This document shows, piece by piece, positions 1 to 7,150 of a DNA stretch of 13,769 nt (within the stretch, counting starts at the first letter, position 1; every line of letters starts with the position of its first letter). The stretch covers positions 1 through 13,769 of the forward strand of contig JBJHBY010000078.1 of the NCBI GenBank assembly GCA_050485745.1, written 5' to 3'. The position numbers and the translations under genes are program-made. Under the pieces are notes generated by a model. The model worked only from the letters and a program-made list of their open reading frames with translations, made no database searches and was not told the DNA's origin. This DNA comes from JBJHBY01 sp050485745 (GTDB lineage: Bacteria; Pseudomonadota; Gammaproteobacteria; Pseudomonadales; CAMLJR01).

Positions 1-1026
1 ATCGATGAAGGCAAACACGTCCTCGGCACCGGCCAGGCCCTTTTGGATGGTGCTGTTGACCTCACTGAGTTCACGGATCGGCTTGGGCAGCAACATGGCC
101 ACGGTGATGTAGGCGACGAACTGGCCGGCGCTCATGTCCACCAGCATGTTCATCGCCTGCCAGATCAGCACGGTCAGGGCAATGATCACCGGAAACTGGA
201 TCACCGGCGGGCTGATGGCGTTGTAAAAGGCCATCTTCAGGCTCTGTCGGCGATTGTTGCGGCTGGCCGCGAGAAAGCGTTCGCGTTCCTGTTCCGTGCC
301 GCCGAAAAGGCGCACCTCGCGGTAACCGTTGATCGATTCATTGGCGACGTGGGTGACATCGCCAATGGAGTTCTGCAGGCGCCGGCTGATACGGCGGAAA
401 CGCTTGCCGACCCAGACCACGATCAGGGCCACCAGCGGCAGTACCGCGAGAAACAGCAGCGACAGCTTGACGCTCATGTAGAACAGATAACTGAGCAGGC
501 CAATCACGTAGAGGCCATCGCGCAGCACCACCTTGACCGCATCGGTAGCCGCACCCGTGACCTGCTCCACGTTGAAGGTGATCTTGGAAATCAGATAGCC
601 GGAGGAATGCTGGTCGTACTGACGGCTGGGAGAAACCAGCAACTGATCGAACAGGTGACAGCGCAGGCGATGCACCAGCTCCCTGGCCACCTGATGCAGG
701 AAATAGTTACCTACGAAGAAACCGACGCCGCGCATCACACCCATAAAGAGGATCGCTACCGGAATCCAGAACAGGGCGTTGTCCTGACTGAGACCGGAAG
801 CACTGATGCGATCGATGGTACTGGCCACCACGCCCCGGGCCAGCTGCTCTTCGCCGCCGATGGTATCGACGATGAACTGCATCATGTCCGCCAGCAGCAC
901 CTGGGCGCCATTGAACAGCGCATAGCCACCAATACAGATCAGGAACAGCGGCCACATCGGCAGCACGTAGCCAAGCAGACGGCGATAGGTCTGCCAGTCA
1001 GAGGGATGCCGGGACAGCTCAGTCAC
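1..1026 (-). CDS. msbA: Lipid A export ATP-binding/permease MsbA (partial, 3' end outside window)
   Basis: This is the N-terminal 342 codons of an ABC exporter half-transporter; the frame is still open at position 1. MsbA flips lipid A-core from the inner to the outer leaflet of the inner membrane, using ATP, as a homodimer. What is visible is the transmembrane domain: an N-terminal amphipathic stretch, then hydrophobic helices, with the family-typical segment ending in an IQKGLAGAEDVFAFID-like sequence just before the missing nucleotide-binding domain. Walker motifs are therefore not seen. The start is GTG at 1026, overlapping the end of exbD; an in-frame GTG at 1038 is the only alternative upstream before a stop. 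Neither has a strong Shine-Dalgarno, so coupling to exbD translation is likely. The position downstream of exbBD is usual in Pseudomonas-like genomes, where lpxK follows (known, not seen here). Family call is secure; the exact start is less so. Confidence 0.93.
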   Translation of the reverse strand, partial: MTELSRHPSDWQTYRRLLGYVLPMWPLFLICIGGYALFNGAQVLLADMMQFIVDTIGGEEQLARGVVASTIDRISASGLSQDNALFWIPVAILFMGVMRGVGFFVGNYFLHQVARELVHRLRCHLFDQLLVSPSRQYDQHSSGYLISKITFNVEQVTGAATDAVKVVLRDGLYVIGLLSYLFYMSVKLSLLFLAVLPLVALIVVWVGKRFRRISRRLQNSIGDVTHVANESINGYREVRLFGGTEQERERFLAASRNNRRQSLKMAFYNAISPPVIQFPVIIALTVLIWQAMNMLVDMSAGQFVAYITVAMLLPKPIRELSEVNSTIQKGLAGAEDVFAFID

Positions 1027-1435
1027 TGGCGGGCTCACGGGTGGTCAGGCTGAGGCGCACAAAACCGAGCTGACCGGCAGCGTCCATCGCGCGCACCACC
1101 GCCTGATGCGGCGTGTTGGCATCGGCGGTAATCACCACGGGCAGCGAGGTATCCCCCTCGGAGACATCTTCAAGGGCACGGCGCAGGGTGTCCGGCCGAT
1201 CGTTGACCAGGCTGCGTTCATTCACTGTGTACTGGCCGCTGGCGCTGATCACGATTTCCACCTGGCGCGGCGGTGCCCCCTCCTCCCCCACCGCCTCGGG
1301 CAGGTCCACCAGCAGATGGGTTTCCCGGGTGAAGGTGGTGGACACCATGAAGAAAATCAGCAGCAGGAACACCACGTCGATCAGCGGTGTCAGGTTGGGC
1401 GACAGCTCGGCCTGTCGCGGGCGACGGAATTTCAC
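1019..1435 (-). CDS. exbD: Biopolymer transport protein ExbD/TolR family
   Basis: A 138-residue ExbD/TolR-type protein, the usual size. It has a short cytoplasmic N-terminus, one transmembrane helix (about residues 17-36) containing the proton-pathway aspartate at D20 in the family motif LTPLIDVVFLLLIFFMV, and a C-terminal periplasmic domain. With ExbB it forms a motor driven by proton-motive force that energises an outer-membrane or periplasmic partner. No tonB is in view, so the partner is unknown; in relatives this exbBD pair sits next to msbA/lpxK rather than tonB. The start is GTG, one base after the exbB stop, and the 3' end overlaps msbA, so the three genes are almost surely one operon. 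It could equally be labelled TolR-like; proximity to ExbB and overall motif favour ExbD. Confidence 0.93.
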   Translation of the reverse strand: MKFRRPRQAELSPNLTPLIDVVFLLLIFFMVSTTFTRETHLLVDLPEAVGEEGAPPRQVEIVISASGQYTVNERSLVNDRPDTLRRALEDVSEGDTSLPVVITADANTPHQAVVRAMDAAGQLGFVRLSLTTREPASD

Positions 1436-1436
1436 C

Positions 1437-2066
1437 TCAGCCGATCTCTTTCACTTCAACGCGGCGGTCACCGTGCAGGGCATCCACCAGCTTGATGGTT
1501 TCCTGTTCCAGTGCCACGACCAGGGTGTCAATGCGGCGCACAAAGTAACGATGCATGATCAGCGCCGGGATCGCCACGGTCAGGCCGGCAGCGGTGGTCA
1601 GCAGCGCTTCGGAGATGCCGCCGGCCAGTACCGCGGCGTTGCCGGTGCCGTGAGCCATGATCTCGGTGAACACGCGGATCATGCCGATGACCGTGCCCAG
1701 CAGGCCCAGCAGTGGTGTAATCGCGGCAATCGTGCCGAGGGTATTGAGATAGCGCTCAAGCTCGTGCACGACATGGGAGGCGGTCTCCTCGATGCTCTCC
1801 TTCATCACCTCGCGACCGTGCCGGGCGTTGACCAGCCCGGTGGCCAGAATACGGCCCAGCGGCGAGGACTGCCGCAGGCCCTTCAGGCGCGCACTGTCGA
1901 GCTGGTTGTCGCGCAGCCAGCCCCAGACCTCGGCCAGCAGGTGGGGAGGAGCAATTTTCGCCGGCTTCAGCGCCAGCAGGCGTTCGATGCAGATCGCCAG
2001 GGCGGCAACGGAACACAACAGAATGGGCAGCATGACCCAGCCACCCGCCTTCACCAGTTCAAACAC
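1437..2066 (-). CDS. exbB: MotA/TolQ/ExbB proton channel family protein
   Basis: A 209-residue inner-membrane protein with three hydrophobic segments: about 9-31, 109-134 and 150-173. The conserved MotA/TolQ/ExbB core is plain, with TPLLGLLGTVIGMI at 117-130 followed by an ISEALLTTAAGLTVAIPALI-type helix. It is the channel subunit that pentamerises around ExbD and converts proton flow into work on a periplasmic partner. The start is GTG at 2066 with a good ribosome site (GAGGA, about 6 bases upstream). An 86 bp gap separates it from comEC, and that gap carries a perfect -10 box, so the exbB-exbD-msbA unit probably has its own promoter. The length fits the short ExbB type lacking an N-terminal extension. 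TolQ is the alternative name, but no tolA/tolB/pal are nearby. Confidence 0.93.
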   Translation of the reverse strand: MFELVKAGGWVMLPILLCSVAALAICIERLLALKPAKIAPPHLLAEVWGWLRDNQLDSARLKGLRQSSPLGRILATGLVNARHGREVMKESIEETASHVVHELERYLNTLGTIAAITPLLGLLGTVIGMIRVFTEIMAHGTGNAAVLAGGISEALLTTAAGLTVAIPALIMHRYFVRRIDTLVVALEQETIKLVDALHGDRRVEVKEIG

Positions 2067-2092
2067 GCTTCGTCCTCATTCCGGATCGCACC

Positions 2093-2112
2093 CCCGCCGA
2101 CCCCGGGGCGGG
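2093..2112. other. GC-rich hairpin in comEC-exbB gap
   Basis: CCCGCC at 2093-2098 pairs with GGCGGG at 2107-2112 around an 8-base loop. It lies just downstream of the exbB -10 box, so it would sit at the very start of the exbB transcript. There is no U-tract on either strand, which argues against a standard terminator for comEC. Its function is unknown. Confidence 0.35.
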
Positions 2113-2114
2113 CC

Positions 2115-2144
2115 CATTATACGCAGTGCCCCGCCGGCATTGGA
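2115..2144 (-). promoter_or_regulatory. Probable promoter of exbB-exbD-msbA
   Basis: On the minus strand, a perfect TATAAT lies at 2121-2116, about 50 bp before the exbB start, in the context CTGCGTATAATG. The best -35 at 18 bp spacing is TTCCAA, only a 3/6 match. The nearly identical context CTGCGTATTATG occurs at a similar distance upstream of comEC, which supports both as real. The AT-rich -10 stands out strongly from the GC-rich surroundings. Confidence 0.5.
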
Positions 2145-2152
2145 ACGCGGGG

Positions 2153-4489
2153 TCAACGCCCGCGCCAGGGCGTGACGCGCAAGTCCTGGCCCTCTTGCGT
2201 CAGCAGCAGCGCCCCCCCGTCAGCCGTGTTGAACAACCCGGTGCCTGCCAGGCGGTAGCGGATCAGTACTTCCTCGTGGGGGTGCCCGAAGCGATTATGG
2301 TCCCCACTGGAAATCATGCCGAATCGGGGCTGCACGGCTGTGACGAAGTCGACACTGGAAGAACTGCGACTGCCGTGATGGGGCAGTACCAGCACATCGC
2401 TGCGCAGGGCCCGGGCACAGCAGCGCACCAGGGTGGATTCGGCACTGCGACTGATGTCACCAGTCAACAGCAGGCTATGGCCGCCGCCACTCACGCGCAA
2501 CACGCAGGAGCGATCGTCGGCATTCAGTGGCCAGTCGTCGCGCAGCGGGTACAGCACCTCGAAATCCACCCCGTCCCAGCGCCAGCGCTGCCCGGCGCGA
2601 CAGCGTGAGGCCGGCGCCACGCCGCGCACCGGCTCGCCGCCAAGCACCCGCTGGACCGGAAATGTCTGCAGCAGGTCCGCCGCGCCGCCGCTGTGATCGA
2701 CATGGCGATGGCTGATCATCACCAGGTCAATGGAGCGCCGCCCGCGCCAGTGCAGATAGGGCGCCACCACGCTGCGCCCGGCACTGCCCTCACCCCAGGC
2801 CGGGCCGGTGTCGTAGACCAGTACATGGGATGCCGTCTCCACCACCACCGCCAGGCCCTGGCCGACATCCAGTACCGCGGCGCGCCACTGCCCCTCGAGT
2901 ACCGGCTCCGGCCGCCCCAGCCACAGCGGCAGCAACATCAGCCAGCCCAGCCAGCGCCCGGGCCAACCCCGGGGCAGCAGCAACCAGGCCACACCTGCGA
3001 CGCCGAGCAACAGTGCCGGCAGGCCCGGCCTCGGCAGTTGCCAGACCAGCGGCTCGCCCAGTTCCCGCAGCAGCGCCAGGAACCACAACAGGGGCAACAA
3101 CACAGTCTCCACGCCCTGCCACAGCCCTGCGGCCAGCCCGGACGATAGCGGCAGCATCAACAGGGCCAGCAGGTTCAGCGGCACCACCCAGAGACTGACC
3201 AGAGGAATGGCGACGACGTTCGCGGGCAGGGACAACAGGGTCACCGGCTGCCCCGCCAGCACCAGAGCCGGCACCAGCCCGAGGCAGGCCGCCCACTGTA
3301 CTCGCCACCAGCGCCAGCGCCCGGTGGGCCGCTCCCCCAGTACCACCACGAGGATCACCGCAACCGCACCAAAGGACAGCCAGAAACCCGCACTCCACAC
3401 AGCGAGCGGCTGCCAGCACAGTACAGCCAGTGCCGCCAGCAGCATCCCTGCTCCGGGGTTGGCGGGGCGCCATGACACCCAGAGCCCCGTCGCCACGGTG
3501 AACATCAGCAGCGCGCGGCGCGTGGGCAGAGTAAAGCCGGCCAGCAGCGCATAGAGCGCAGCGATGAGCACGGCAACGACAGCGCCGGCGAGCTCAATCC
3601 TGCGCCAGCCCAGGCGGGAGGTGAGCGCGCTGCGCAGTAACAGGCGCATCAGCGTCAGAGCCAGCCCGCCCACCAGGCCGATGTGCAGACCGGAGACCAC
3701 CAGCAGGTGCACCGTACCGGTATCCCTGAACAGGGCCCAGTCGGCGTCGTCCAGGGCCTGGCGTTCCCCGACCGCCAGGGCGCGCAGGACCGGCGCAGCG
3801 GGGCGTTCACCCAGGGCCTCAGCAAGAGCCCTGGCGCGGCCGGCACGCCAGGCGGCCAACCCCGAGGCCGGACTCAGCCGTTGACCTTCGCGGATGTACC
3901 CGGTGGCGCCCAGTCCCTCAGCACGCAGATGGCGAACGGCATCCCGGCCACCGGGGTTGGCCAGCCCCCTGGGTGGACGCAAACGCACGCTCCAGCGCCA
4001 GTGTTCACCGGGCTCGACACCTCCATGAGACTGCGCGCCGCGGTAGTCACTCAGGCGCACCCGGCGCAGCGCAGCACAGTCCACGCTGGCTTCCGCCGGC
4101 GCCTGGCAATGCATGACCTCGACATCGAAGCGAAGCGCCACGCGCCCTCCCGGTGCGGGGCGCTCCTCGACCAGGCCGACCACCCGTCCCTGCAGCAGCA
4201 GATCTTCGCCGATCAAGGCCTCTGGCAGCTCTGCCGCGATGACCCGGGCAATGGCGAACGCGCCCCAGCACAGTCCTATGGCCGCGCCCAGCATCCCGGC
4301 ACAAACAGCCCGGCCACGGCGTTCAACCGAGGCCCACCACAGCCCCCCTCGCCGGGCCCGCAGCAACGCCACCGCCACGGCCACCGACAGCAGCAGCGGC
4401 AGGGCCAGTGCAAGCGCAGGCCCAGGCGCCCACTCCCCCCGGGCCGCAAACAGCAACCCGGCCAGCATGCCGAACATCCCTGTTCGCAT
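2153..4489 (-). CDS. comEC: DNA internalization-related competence protein ComEC/Rec2
   Basis: A 778-residue polytopic membrane protein that forms the inner-membrane channel carrying single-stranded DNA into the cell during natural transformation. Domains in order: N-terminal membrane helices with a soluble DUF4131/OB-like part (about 80-220); the competence core with the typical HLLVVSGLHIGLVGG stretch at 261-275 and many helices to about 530; and a C-terminal metallo-beta-lactamase-like domain from about 539 (LDVGQGLAVVVE). The last has SHRHVDH at 593-599, LTGD ending at 678 and PHHGS at 703-707, so the metal/nuclease motifs look intact. Length is normal. I chose ATG 4489 because AGGGAGGT lies directly upstream; an in-frame start 33 bp earlier lacks such a site. 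It is co-directional with exbB, 86 bp downstream. No other competence genes are in the window. Confidence 0.95.
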   Translation of the reverse strand: MRTGMFGMLAGLLFAARGEWAPGPALALALPLLLSVAVAVALLRARRGGLWWASVERRGRAVCAGMLGAAIGLCWGAFAIARVIAAELPEALIGEDLLLQGRVVGLVEERPAPGGRVALRFDVEVMHCQAPAEASVDCAALRRVRLSDYRGAQSHGGVEPGEHWRWSVRLRPPRGLANPGGRDAVRHLRAEGLGATGYIREGQRLSPASGLAAWRAGRARALAEALGERPAAPVLRALAVGERQALDDADWALFRDTGTVHLLVVSGLHIGLVGGLALTLMRLLLRSALTSRLGWRRIELAGAVVAVLIAALYALLAGFTLPTRRALLMFTVATGLWVSWRPANPGAGMLLAALAVLCWQPLAVWSAGFWLSFGAVAVILVVVLGERPTGRWRWWRVQWAACLGLVPALVLAGQPVTLLSLPANVVAIPLVSLWVVPLNLLALLMLPLSSGLAAGLWQGVETVLLPLLWFLALLRELGEPLVWQLPRPGLPALLLGVAGVAWLLLPRGWPGRWLGWLMLLPLWLGRPEPVLEGQWRAAVLDVGQGLAVVVETASHVLVYDTGPAWGEGSAGRSVVAPYLHWRGRRSIDLVMISHRHVDHSGGAADLLQTFPVQRVLGGEPVRGVAPASRCRAGQRWRWDGVDFEVLYPLRDDWPLNADDRSCVLRVSGGGHSLLLTGDISRSAESTLVRCCARALRSDVLVLPHHGSRSSSSVDFVTAVQPRFGMISSGDHNRFGHPHEEVLIRYRLAGTGLFNTADGGALLLTQEGQDLRVTPWRGR

Positions 4490-4492
4490 GAG

Positions 4493-4500
4493 ACCTCCCT
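4493..4500 (-). promoter_or_regulatory. Strong ribosome binding site of comEC
   Basis: On the minus strand AGGGAGGT is followed by CTC and then ATG at 4489. This near-consensus Shine-Dalgarno decides the start of ComEC against the longer reading from 4522. Confidence 0.8.
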
Positions 4501-4529
4501 GTAAAATAGAGCCTCCGGACAATTCGGTG

Positions 4530-4541
4530 CATAATACGCAG
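4530..4541 (-). promoter_or_regulatory. Possible -10 region of comEC in divergent gap
   Basis: The 154 bp gap between comEC and the divergent DUF2062 gene holds CTGCGTATTATG on the minus strand (-10 TATTAT at 4536-4531), about 42 bp before the comEC start. It matches 11 of 12 bases of the exbB promoter context. On the plus strand the same bases read CATAAT and could serve the DUF2062 gene. No good -35 is seen for either direction. Confidence 0.35.
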
Positions 4542-4643
4542 CCGGCGTCACGCTACCGGATACCGGCGCCGGCCTCGTGTCAGTATCCCGCACTGTCGCG
4601 ATACCGCCGTGAACGCCATCCCAGTCCCGATGTACGGAGCGCC

Positions 4644-5183
4644 ATGGCCCGCAAATTCTTCAAGCGGCTGATGCCACATCCCGAAAGACTGCGCCAGCAC
4701 CGTTCACTGGATATGCTGGGCAAGTGGCTGCACGATCCGAACCTCTGGCACCTGACCCGCTACTCGGTGTCCACTGCGTTCTTCATCGGCCTGTTTACCG
4801 CATTCCTGCCAATCCCGGCACAGATGCTGGTGGCCGGTCTGGCAGCGGTGGTGGTACGTGCCAACCTGCCCATCTCGGTGGCTCTGGTGTGGGTGTCCAA
4901 CCCGCTGACCATGCCGCCGATGTTCTATCTCGCCTACCGCGTGGGTGCGACCCTGCTGCATCGACCGATCCGGCCCTTCGAATTCGAACTCAGCGTACAG
5001 TGGGTCACCCAGAGCGCGGGACACATCTGGCAGCCCCTGCTGCTGGGTTCGGTGCTGTGCGGATTGTTTTTTGGTCTGCTCGGAGGCAGCCTGGTGCGGG
5101 TGCTTTGGCGGGCACACGTCCTGCACCGCTGGCACGTGCGCATGCGCGAGCGCCAGCAGCGCCGGCGTCAACACCAGCGCTGA
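4644..5183 (+). CDS. DUF2062 domain-containing membrane protein
   Basis: A 179-residue protein with the DUF2062 fold: a basic N-terminus (MARKFFKRLM), a hydrophobic hairpin at about 41-72 containing the family PIPAQM motif (residues 56-61), a second conserved piece SNPLTMPPMFYLAYRVG at 85-101, a membrane helix at about 132-155, and a strongly basic Arg/Gln-rich cytoplasmic tail (165-179). DUF2062 proteins have no settled biochemical role. In many genomes one lies beside comEC or lol genes, as here. The start is ATG 4644, preceded by CGGAG at 7 bases. It is transcribed divergently from comEC and convergently with lolE, from which it is separated by only 4 bp. The family call is firm; function is unknown. 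Confidence 0.9.
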   Translation: MARKFFKRLMPHPERLRQHRSLDMLGKWLHDPNLWHLTRYSVSTAFFIGLFTAFLPIPAQMLVAGLAAVVVRANLPISVALVWVSNPLTMPPMFYLAYRVGATLLHRPIRPFEFELSVQWVTQSAGHIWQPLLLGSVLCGLFFGLLGGSLVRVLWRAHVLHRWHVRMRERQQRRRQHQR

Positions 5184-5187
5184 GGGC

Positions 5188-6405
5188 TTACTCGTAGCGG
5201 AGGGCCTCTGCCGGAGCCACCCGGGCCGCTCGCCAGGCCGGATACAGGGCCGCCAGGGCACTCAGCCCCAGGGCCAGCAGGGCAACTGTCAGCACATCCT
5301 CGAAGCGCAGGTCCGCCGGCAAATAGCTGACCGGGTAGACGTCGGATTCCAGAAAGCGAATCGACAGCAGTGTCTCCAGAGCGGCGACCAGATCCGTAAT
5401 CAGCAGCGACAGCAGAACCCCCAGGGCCACACCCAGGGCCGTGCCCAGCGCCCCTACCAATAGCCCCTGGATGAGAAAAGTCAGCACGATACCGCCCGGG
5501 GTGGCACCCTGACTGCGCAGAATGGCGATTTCCCCCTGCTTGTCGTTGACCACCATCACCAGCGCGGAAACCAGGTTGAACGCCGCCACCGCCACGATGA
5601 TGCCGAGCATCAGCCCCACCAGGCGCTTGGACAGCTGGATGGCGCTGTACAGGTTGCCGTGGCTGCGGGTCCAGTCCTGGGCACGGTAGCCGTAGACCTG
5701 TGCGTTCAGCTCCCAGCCCAGGCGCGGCGCGGCAAACAGGTTGTCGAGACGCACCCGCAAGGAGACGGGAGTGTCTTCTCCGGCCAGTTCCCGGGCGCGG
5801 TCCAGGTGCAACAGGGCCAGACGCTGGTCCAGCTCGGTTCCCGAGTCCAGCCAGCCGGCGACCACCAGACGGCTGATCTGCGGTGAGGGGTTGCCGTCGG
5901 CATCCTGCCGGGGAATCACCACGGTCACACGCTGCCCCGGCACCAGCCCCAGGGATTCCGCCAGAGCACGCCCCGGCACCAGTGCACCCTCCCCGGCCAG
6001 TGCGCGCAGTGCCTCGACGGGCACGAACTCGCTCAGGCGTGATACCTCCTCCTCCAGTGTCGGGTCGATGCCGTAGAGCATGGCACCGCGCACCGCTTCG
6101 CCATTCACCAGCATGCCCTGCAGAGGCAGGTAGGGCGCCACACCGCGGACGCCCGGGTGTTCCCGTGCCTGCTCCGCGGCGATGCGCCAGTCCAGATCAC
6201 GCACCTGCGGGCTCAGGCTGACATGGGGCAACAGCCCGAGAATACGGGTGCGCATTTCCCGGTCGAAGCCATTCATCACCGAGAGCACGGTGATCAGCAA
6301 GGCCACGCCCAGGGCCAACCCGGCCACCGAGGTGCGCGACAGGAACGCGGACAGGCTGCCCTTGCTGGCCCCGGCCAGGCGCCAGGCAAGGCGCAGGCTA
6401 TACAT
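5188..6405 (-). CDS. lolE: Lipoprotein-releasing ABC transporter permease LolE
   Basis: A 405-residue MacB/FtsX-type permease with the LolC/E layout: helix 1 at about 25-46, a large periplasmic domain (47-260), then three helices (about 262-285, 308-340, 370-392) and the C-terminal WRAARVAPAEALRYE signature. LolE captures outer-membrane lipoproteins from the inner leaflet-facing side of the LolCDE complex in the inner membrane. I call it LolE rather than LolC because the region after VTVVIP (about 160-180) is short and lacks the Hook loop seen in the other permease of this operon, and because it is third in the order C-D-E, as in E. coli. The start is ATG 6405 with GAGGT upstream, overlapping lolD by 8 bp; the reading can be extended to 6429 but without a ribosome site. 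Confidence 0.93.
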   Translation of the reverse strand: MYSLRLAWRLAGASKGSLSAFLSRTSVAGLALGVALLITVLSVMNGFDREMRTRILGLLPHVSLSPQVRDLDWRIAAEQAREHPGVRGVAPYLPLQGMLVNGEAVRGAMLYGIDPTLEEEVSRLSEFVPVEALRALAGEGALVPGRALAESLGLVPGQRVTVVIPRQDADGNPSPQISRLVVAGWLDSGTELDQRLALLHLDRARELAGEDTPVSLRVRLDNLFAAPRLGWELNAQVYGYRAQDWTRSHGNLYSAIQLSKRLVGLMLGIIVAVAAFNLVSALVMVVNDKQGEIAILRSQGATPGGIVLTFLIQGLLVGALGTALGVALGVLLSLLITDLVAALETLLSIRFLESDVYPVSYLPADLRFEDVLTVALLALGLSALAALYPAWRAARVAPAEALRYE

Positions 6406-7150
6406 GGGTGACCTCGCGCAGTTCTCCACGCTCCAGGTGCAGGGTGCGATCCATGCGCGCGGCCAGTTGCGGGTCGTGGGTCACCACCACGAAGCTGGTG
6501 CCGAACTCGGCATTGAGGGCATCCATCAGGGTATGAATGGTGGCTGCGGTGTCGCGATCCAGGTTGCCGGTGGGCTCGTCCATCAGAACACACAGAGGCT
6601 GCCCTACCAGGGCCCGGGCAATGGCGACACGCTGGCGCTCACCGCCGGACAGTGCCGACGGACGGTGCCCCAGGCGTTCGCCCAGACCCACCCGCTGCAG
6701 CATCGCTTGCGCGGTACGCGCGGCCTCCGCTGCGGGCAGGCCGCGAATCAGCAAGGGCATCGCTACGTTCTCCTGGGCGCTGAACTCACGCAACAGGTGG
6801 TGGAACTGGTAAACAAAACCCAGGGTGCGATTCCGCAGCGCGCAGCGCTCCGCCTCGGCCAGGCCATGGATATCACGACCGTTGATTTCCACCACCCCGC
6901 GGCTGGCGCTGTCGAGCCCGCCGAGCAGGTTGAGCAGAGTGGACTTGCCCGAACCGGAACTGCCAATGATGGCGACGCGCTCCCCTGGCGCCACCGCGAG
7001 GGAGACGCCACGCAGGACCTCGAGGGTTTGCGGGCCCAGGGTGTAGTGCTTGTGCAAATCCCGGCAGGCCATGACTGGCGCCGTGCCATGTGTCTGTGTC
7101 AAGGCGGAAACTCCGTCATCAGGGGCGGCGGGCTGCCGCTCAGTGTTCAT
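6398..7150 (-). CDS. lolD: Lipoprotein-releasing ABC transporter ATP-binding protein LolD
   Basis: A 250-residue ABC ATPase that powers LolCDE on the cytoplasmic face of the inner membrane. All nucleotide-binding motifs are intact: Walker A GSSGSGKS at 63-70, Q-loop QFHHLL at 115-120, signature LSGGE at 168-172, Walker B ending in the catalytic glutamate VLMDE 188-192, D-loop TGNLD, and H-loop histidine at 225. The first 25 residues or so are a nonconserved extension; the ATG encoding the MACRDLHKHY stretch is an alternative start giving about 224 residues. I chose ATG 7150 because it overlaps the lolC stop, with a GAGGC about 9 bases upstream, suggesting translational coupling. The flanking permease genes make LolD a far better fit than other MacB/FtsE-like ATPases. 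Confidence 0.94.
   Translation of the reverse strand: MNTERQPAAPDDGVSALTQTHGTAPVMACRDLHKHYTLGPQTLEVLRGVSLAVAPGERVAIIGSSGSGKSTLLNLLGGLDSASRGVVEINGRDIHGLAEAERCALRNRTLGFVYQFHHLLREFSAQENVAMPLLIRGLPAAEAARTAQAMLQRVGLGERLGHRPSALSGGERQRVAIARALVGQPLCVLMDEPTGNLDRDTAATIHTLMDALNAEFGTSFVVVTHDPQLAARMDRTLHLERGELREVTHV

Noticed and set aside
43..2258. Long plus-strand frames opposite msbA, exbD and exbB (43-1053 and 1113-2258)
   Set aside because: They are rich in His, Gln and Arg as expected of antisense frames in GC-rich DNA; the minus-strand genes have clear families.
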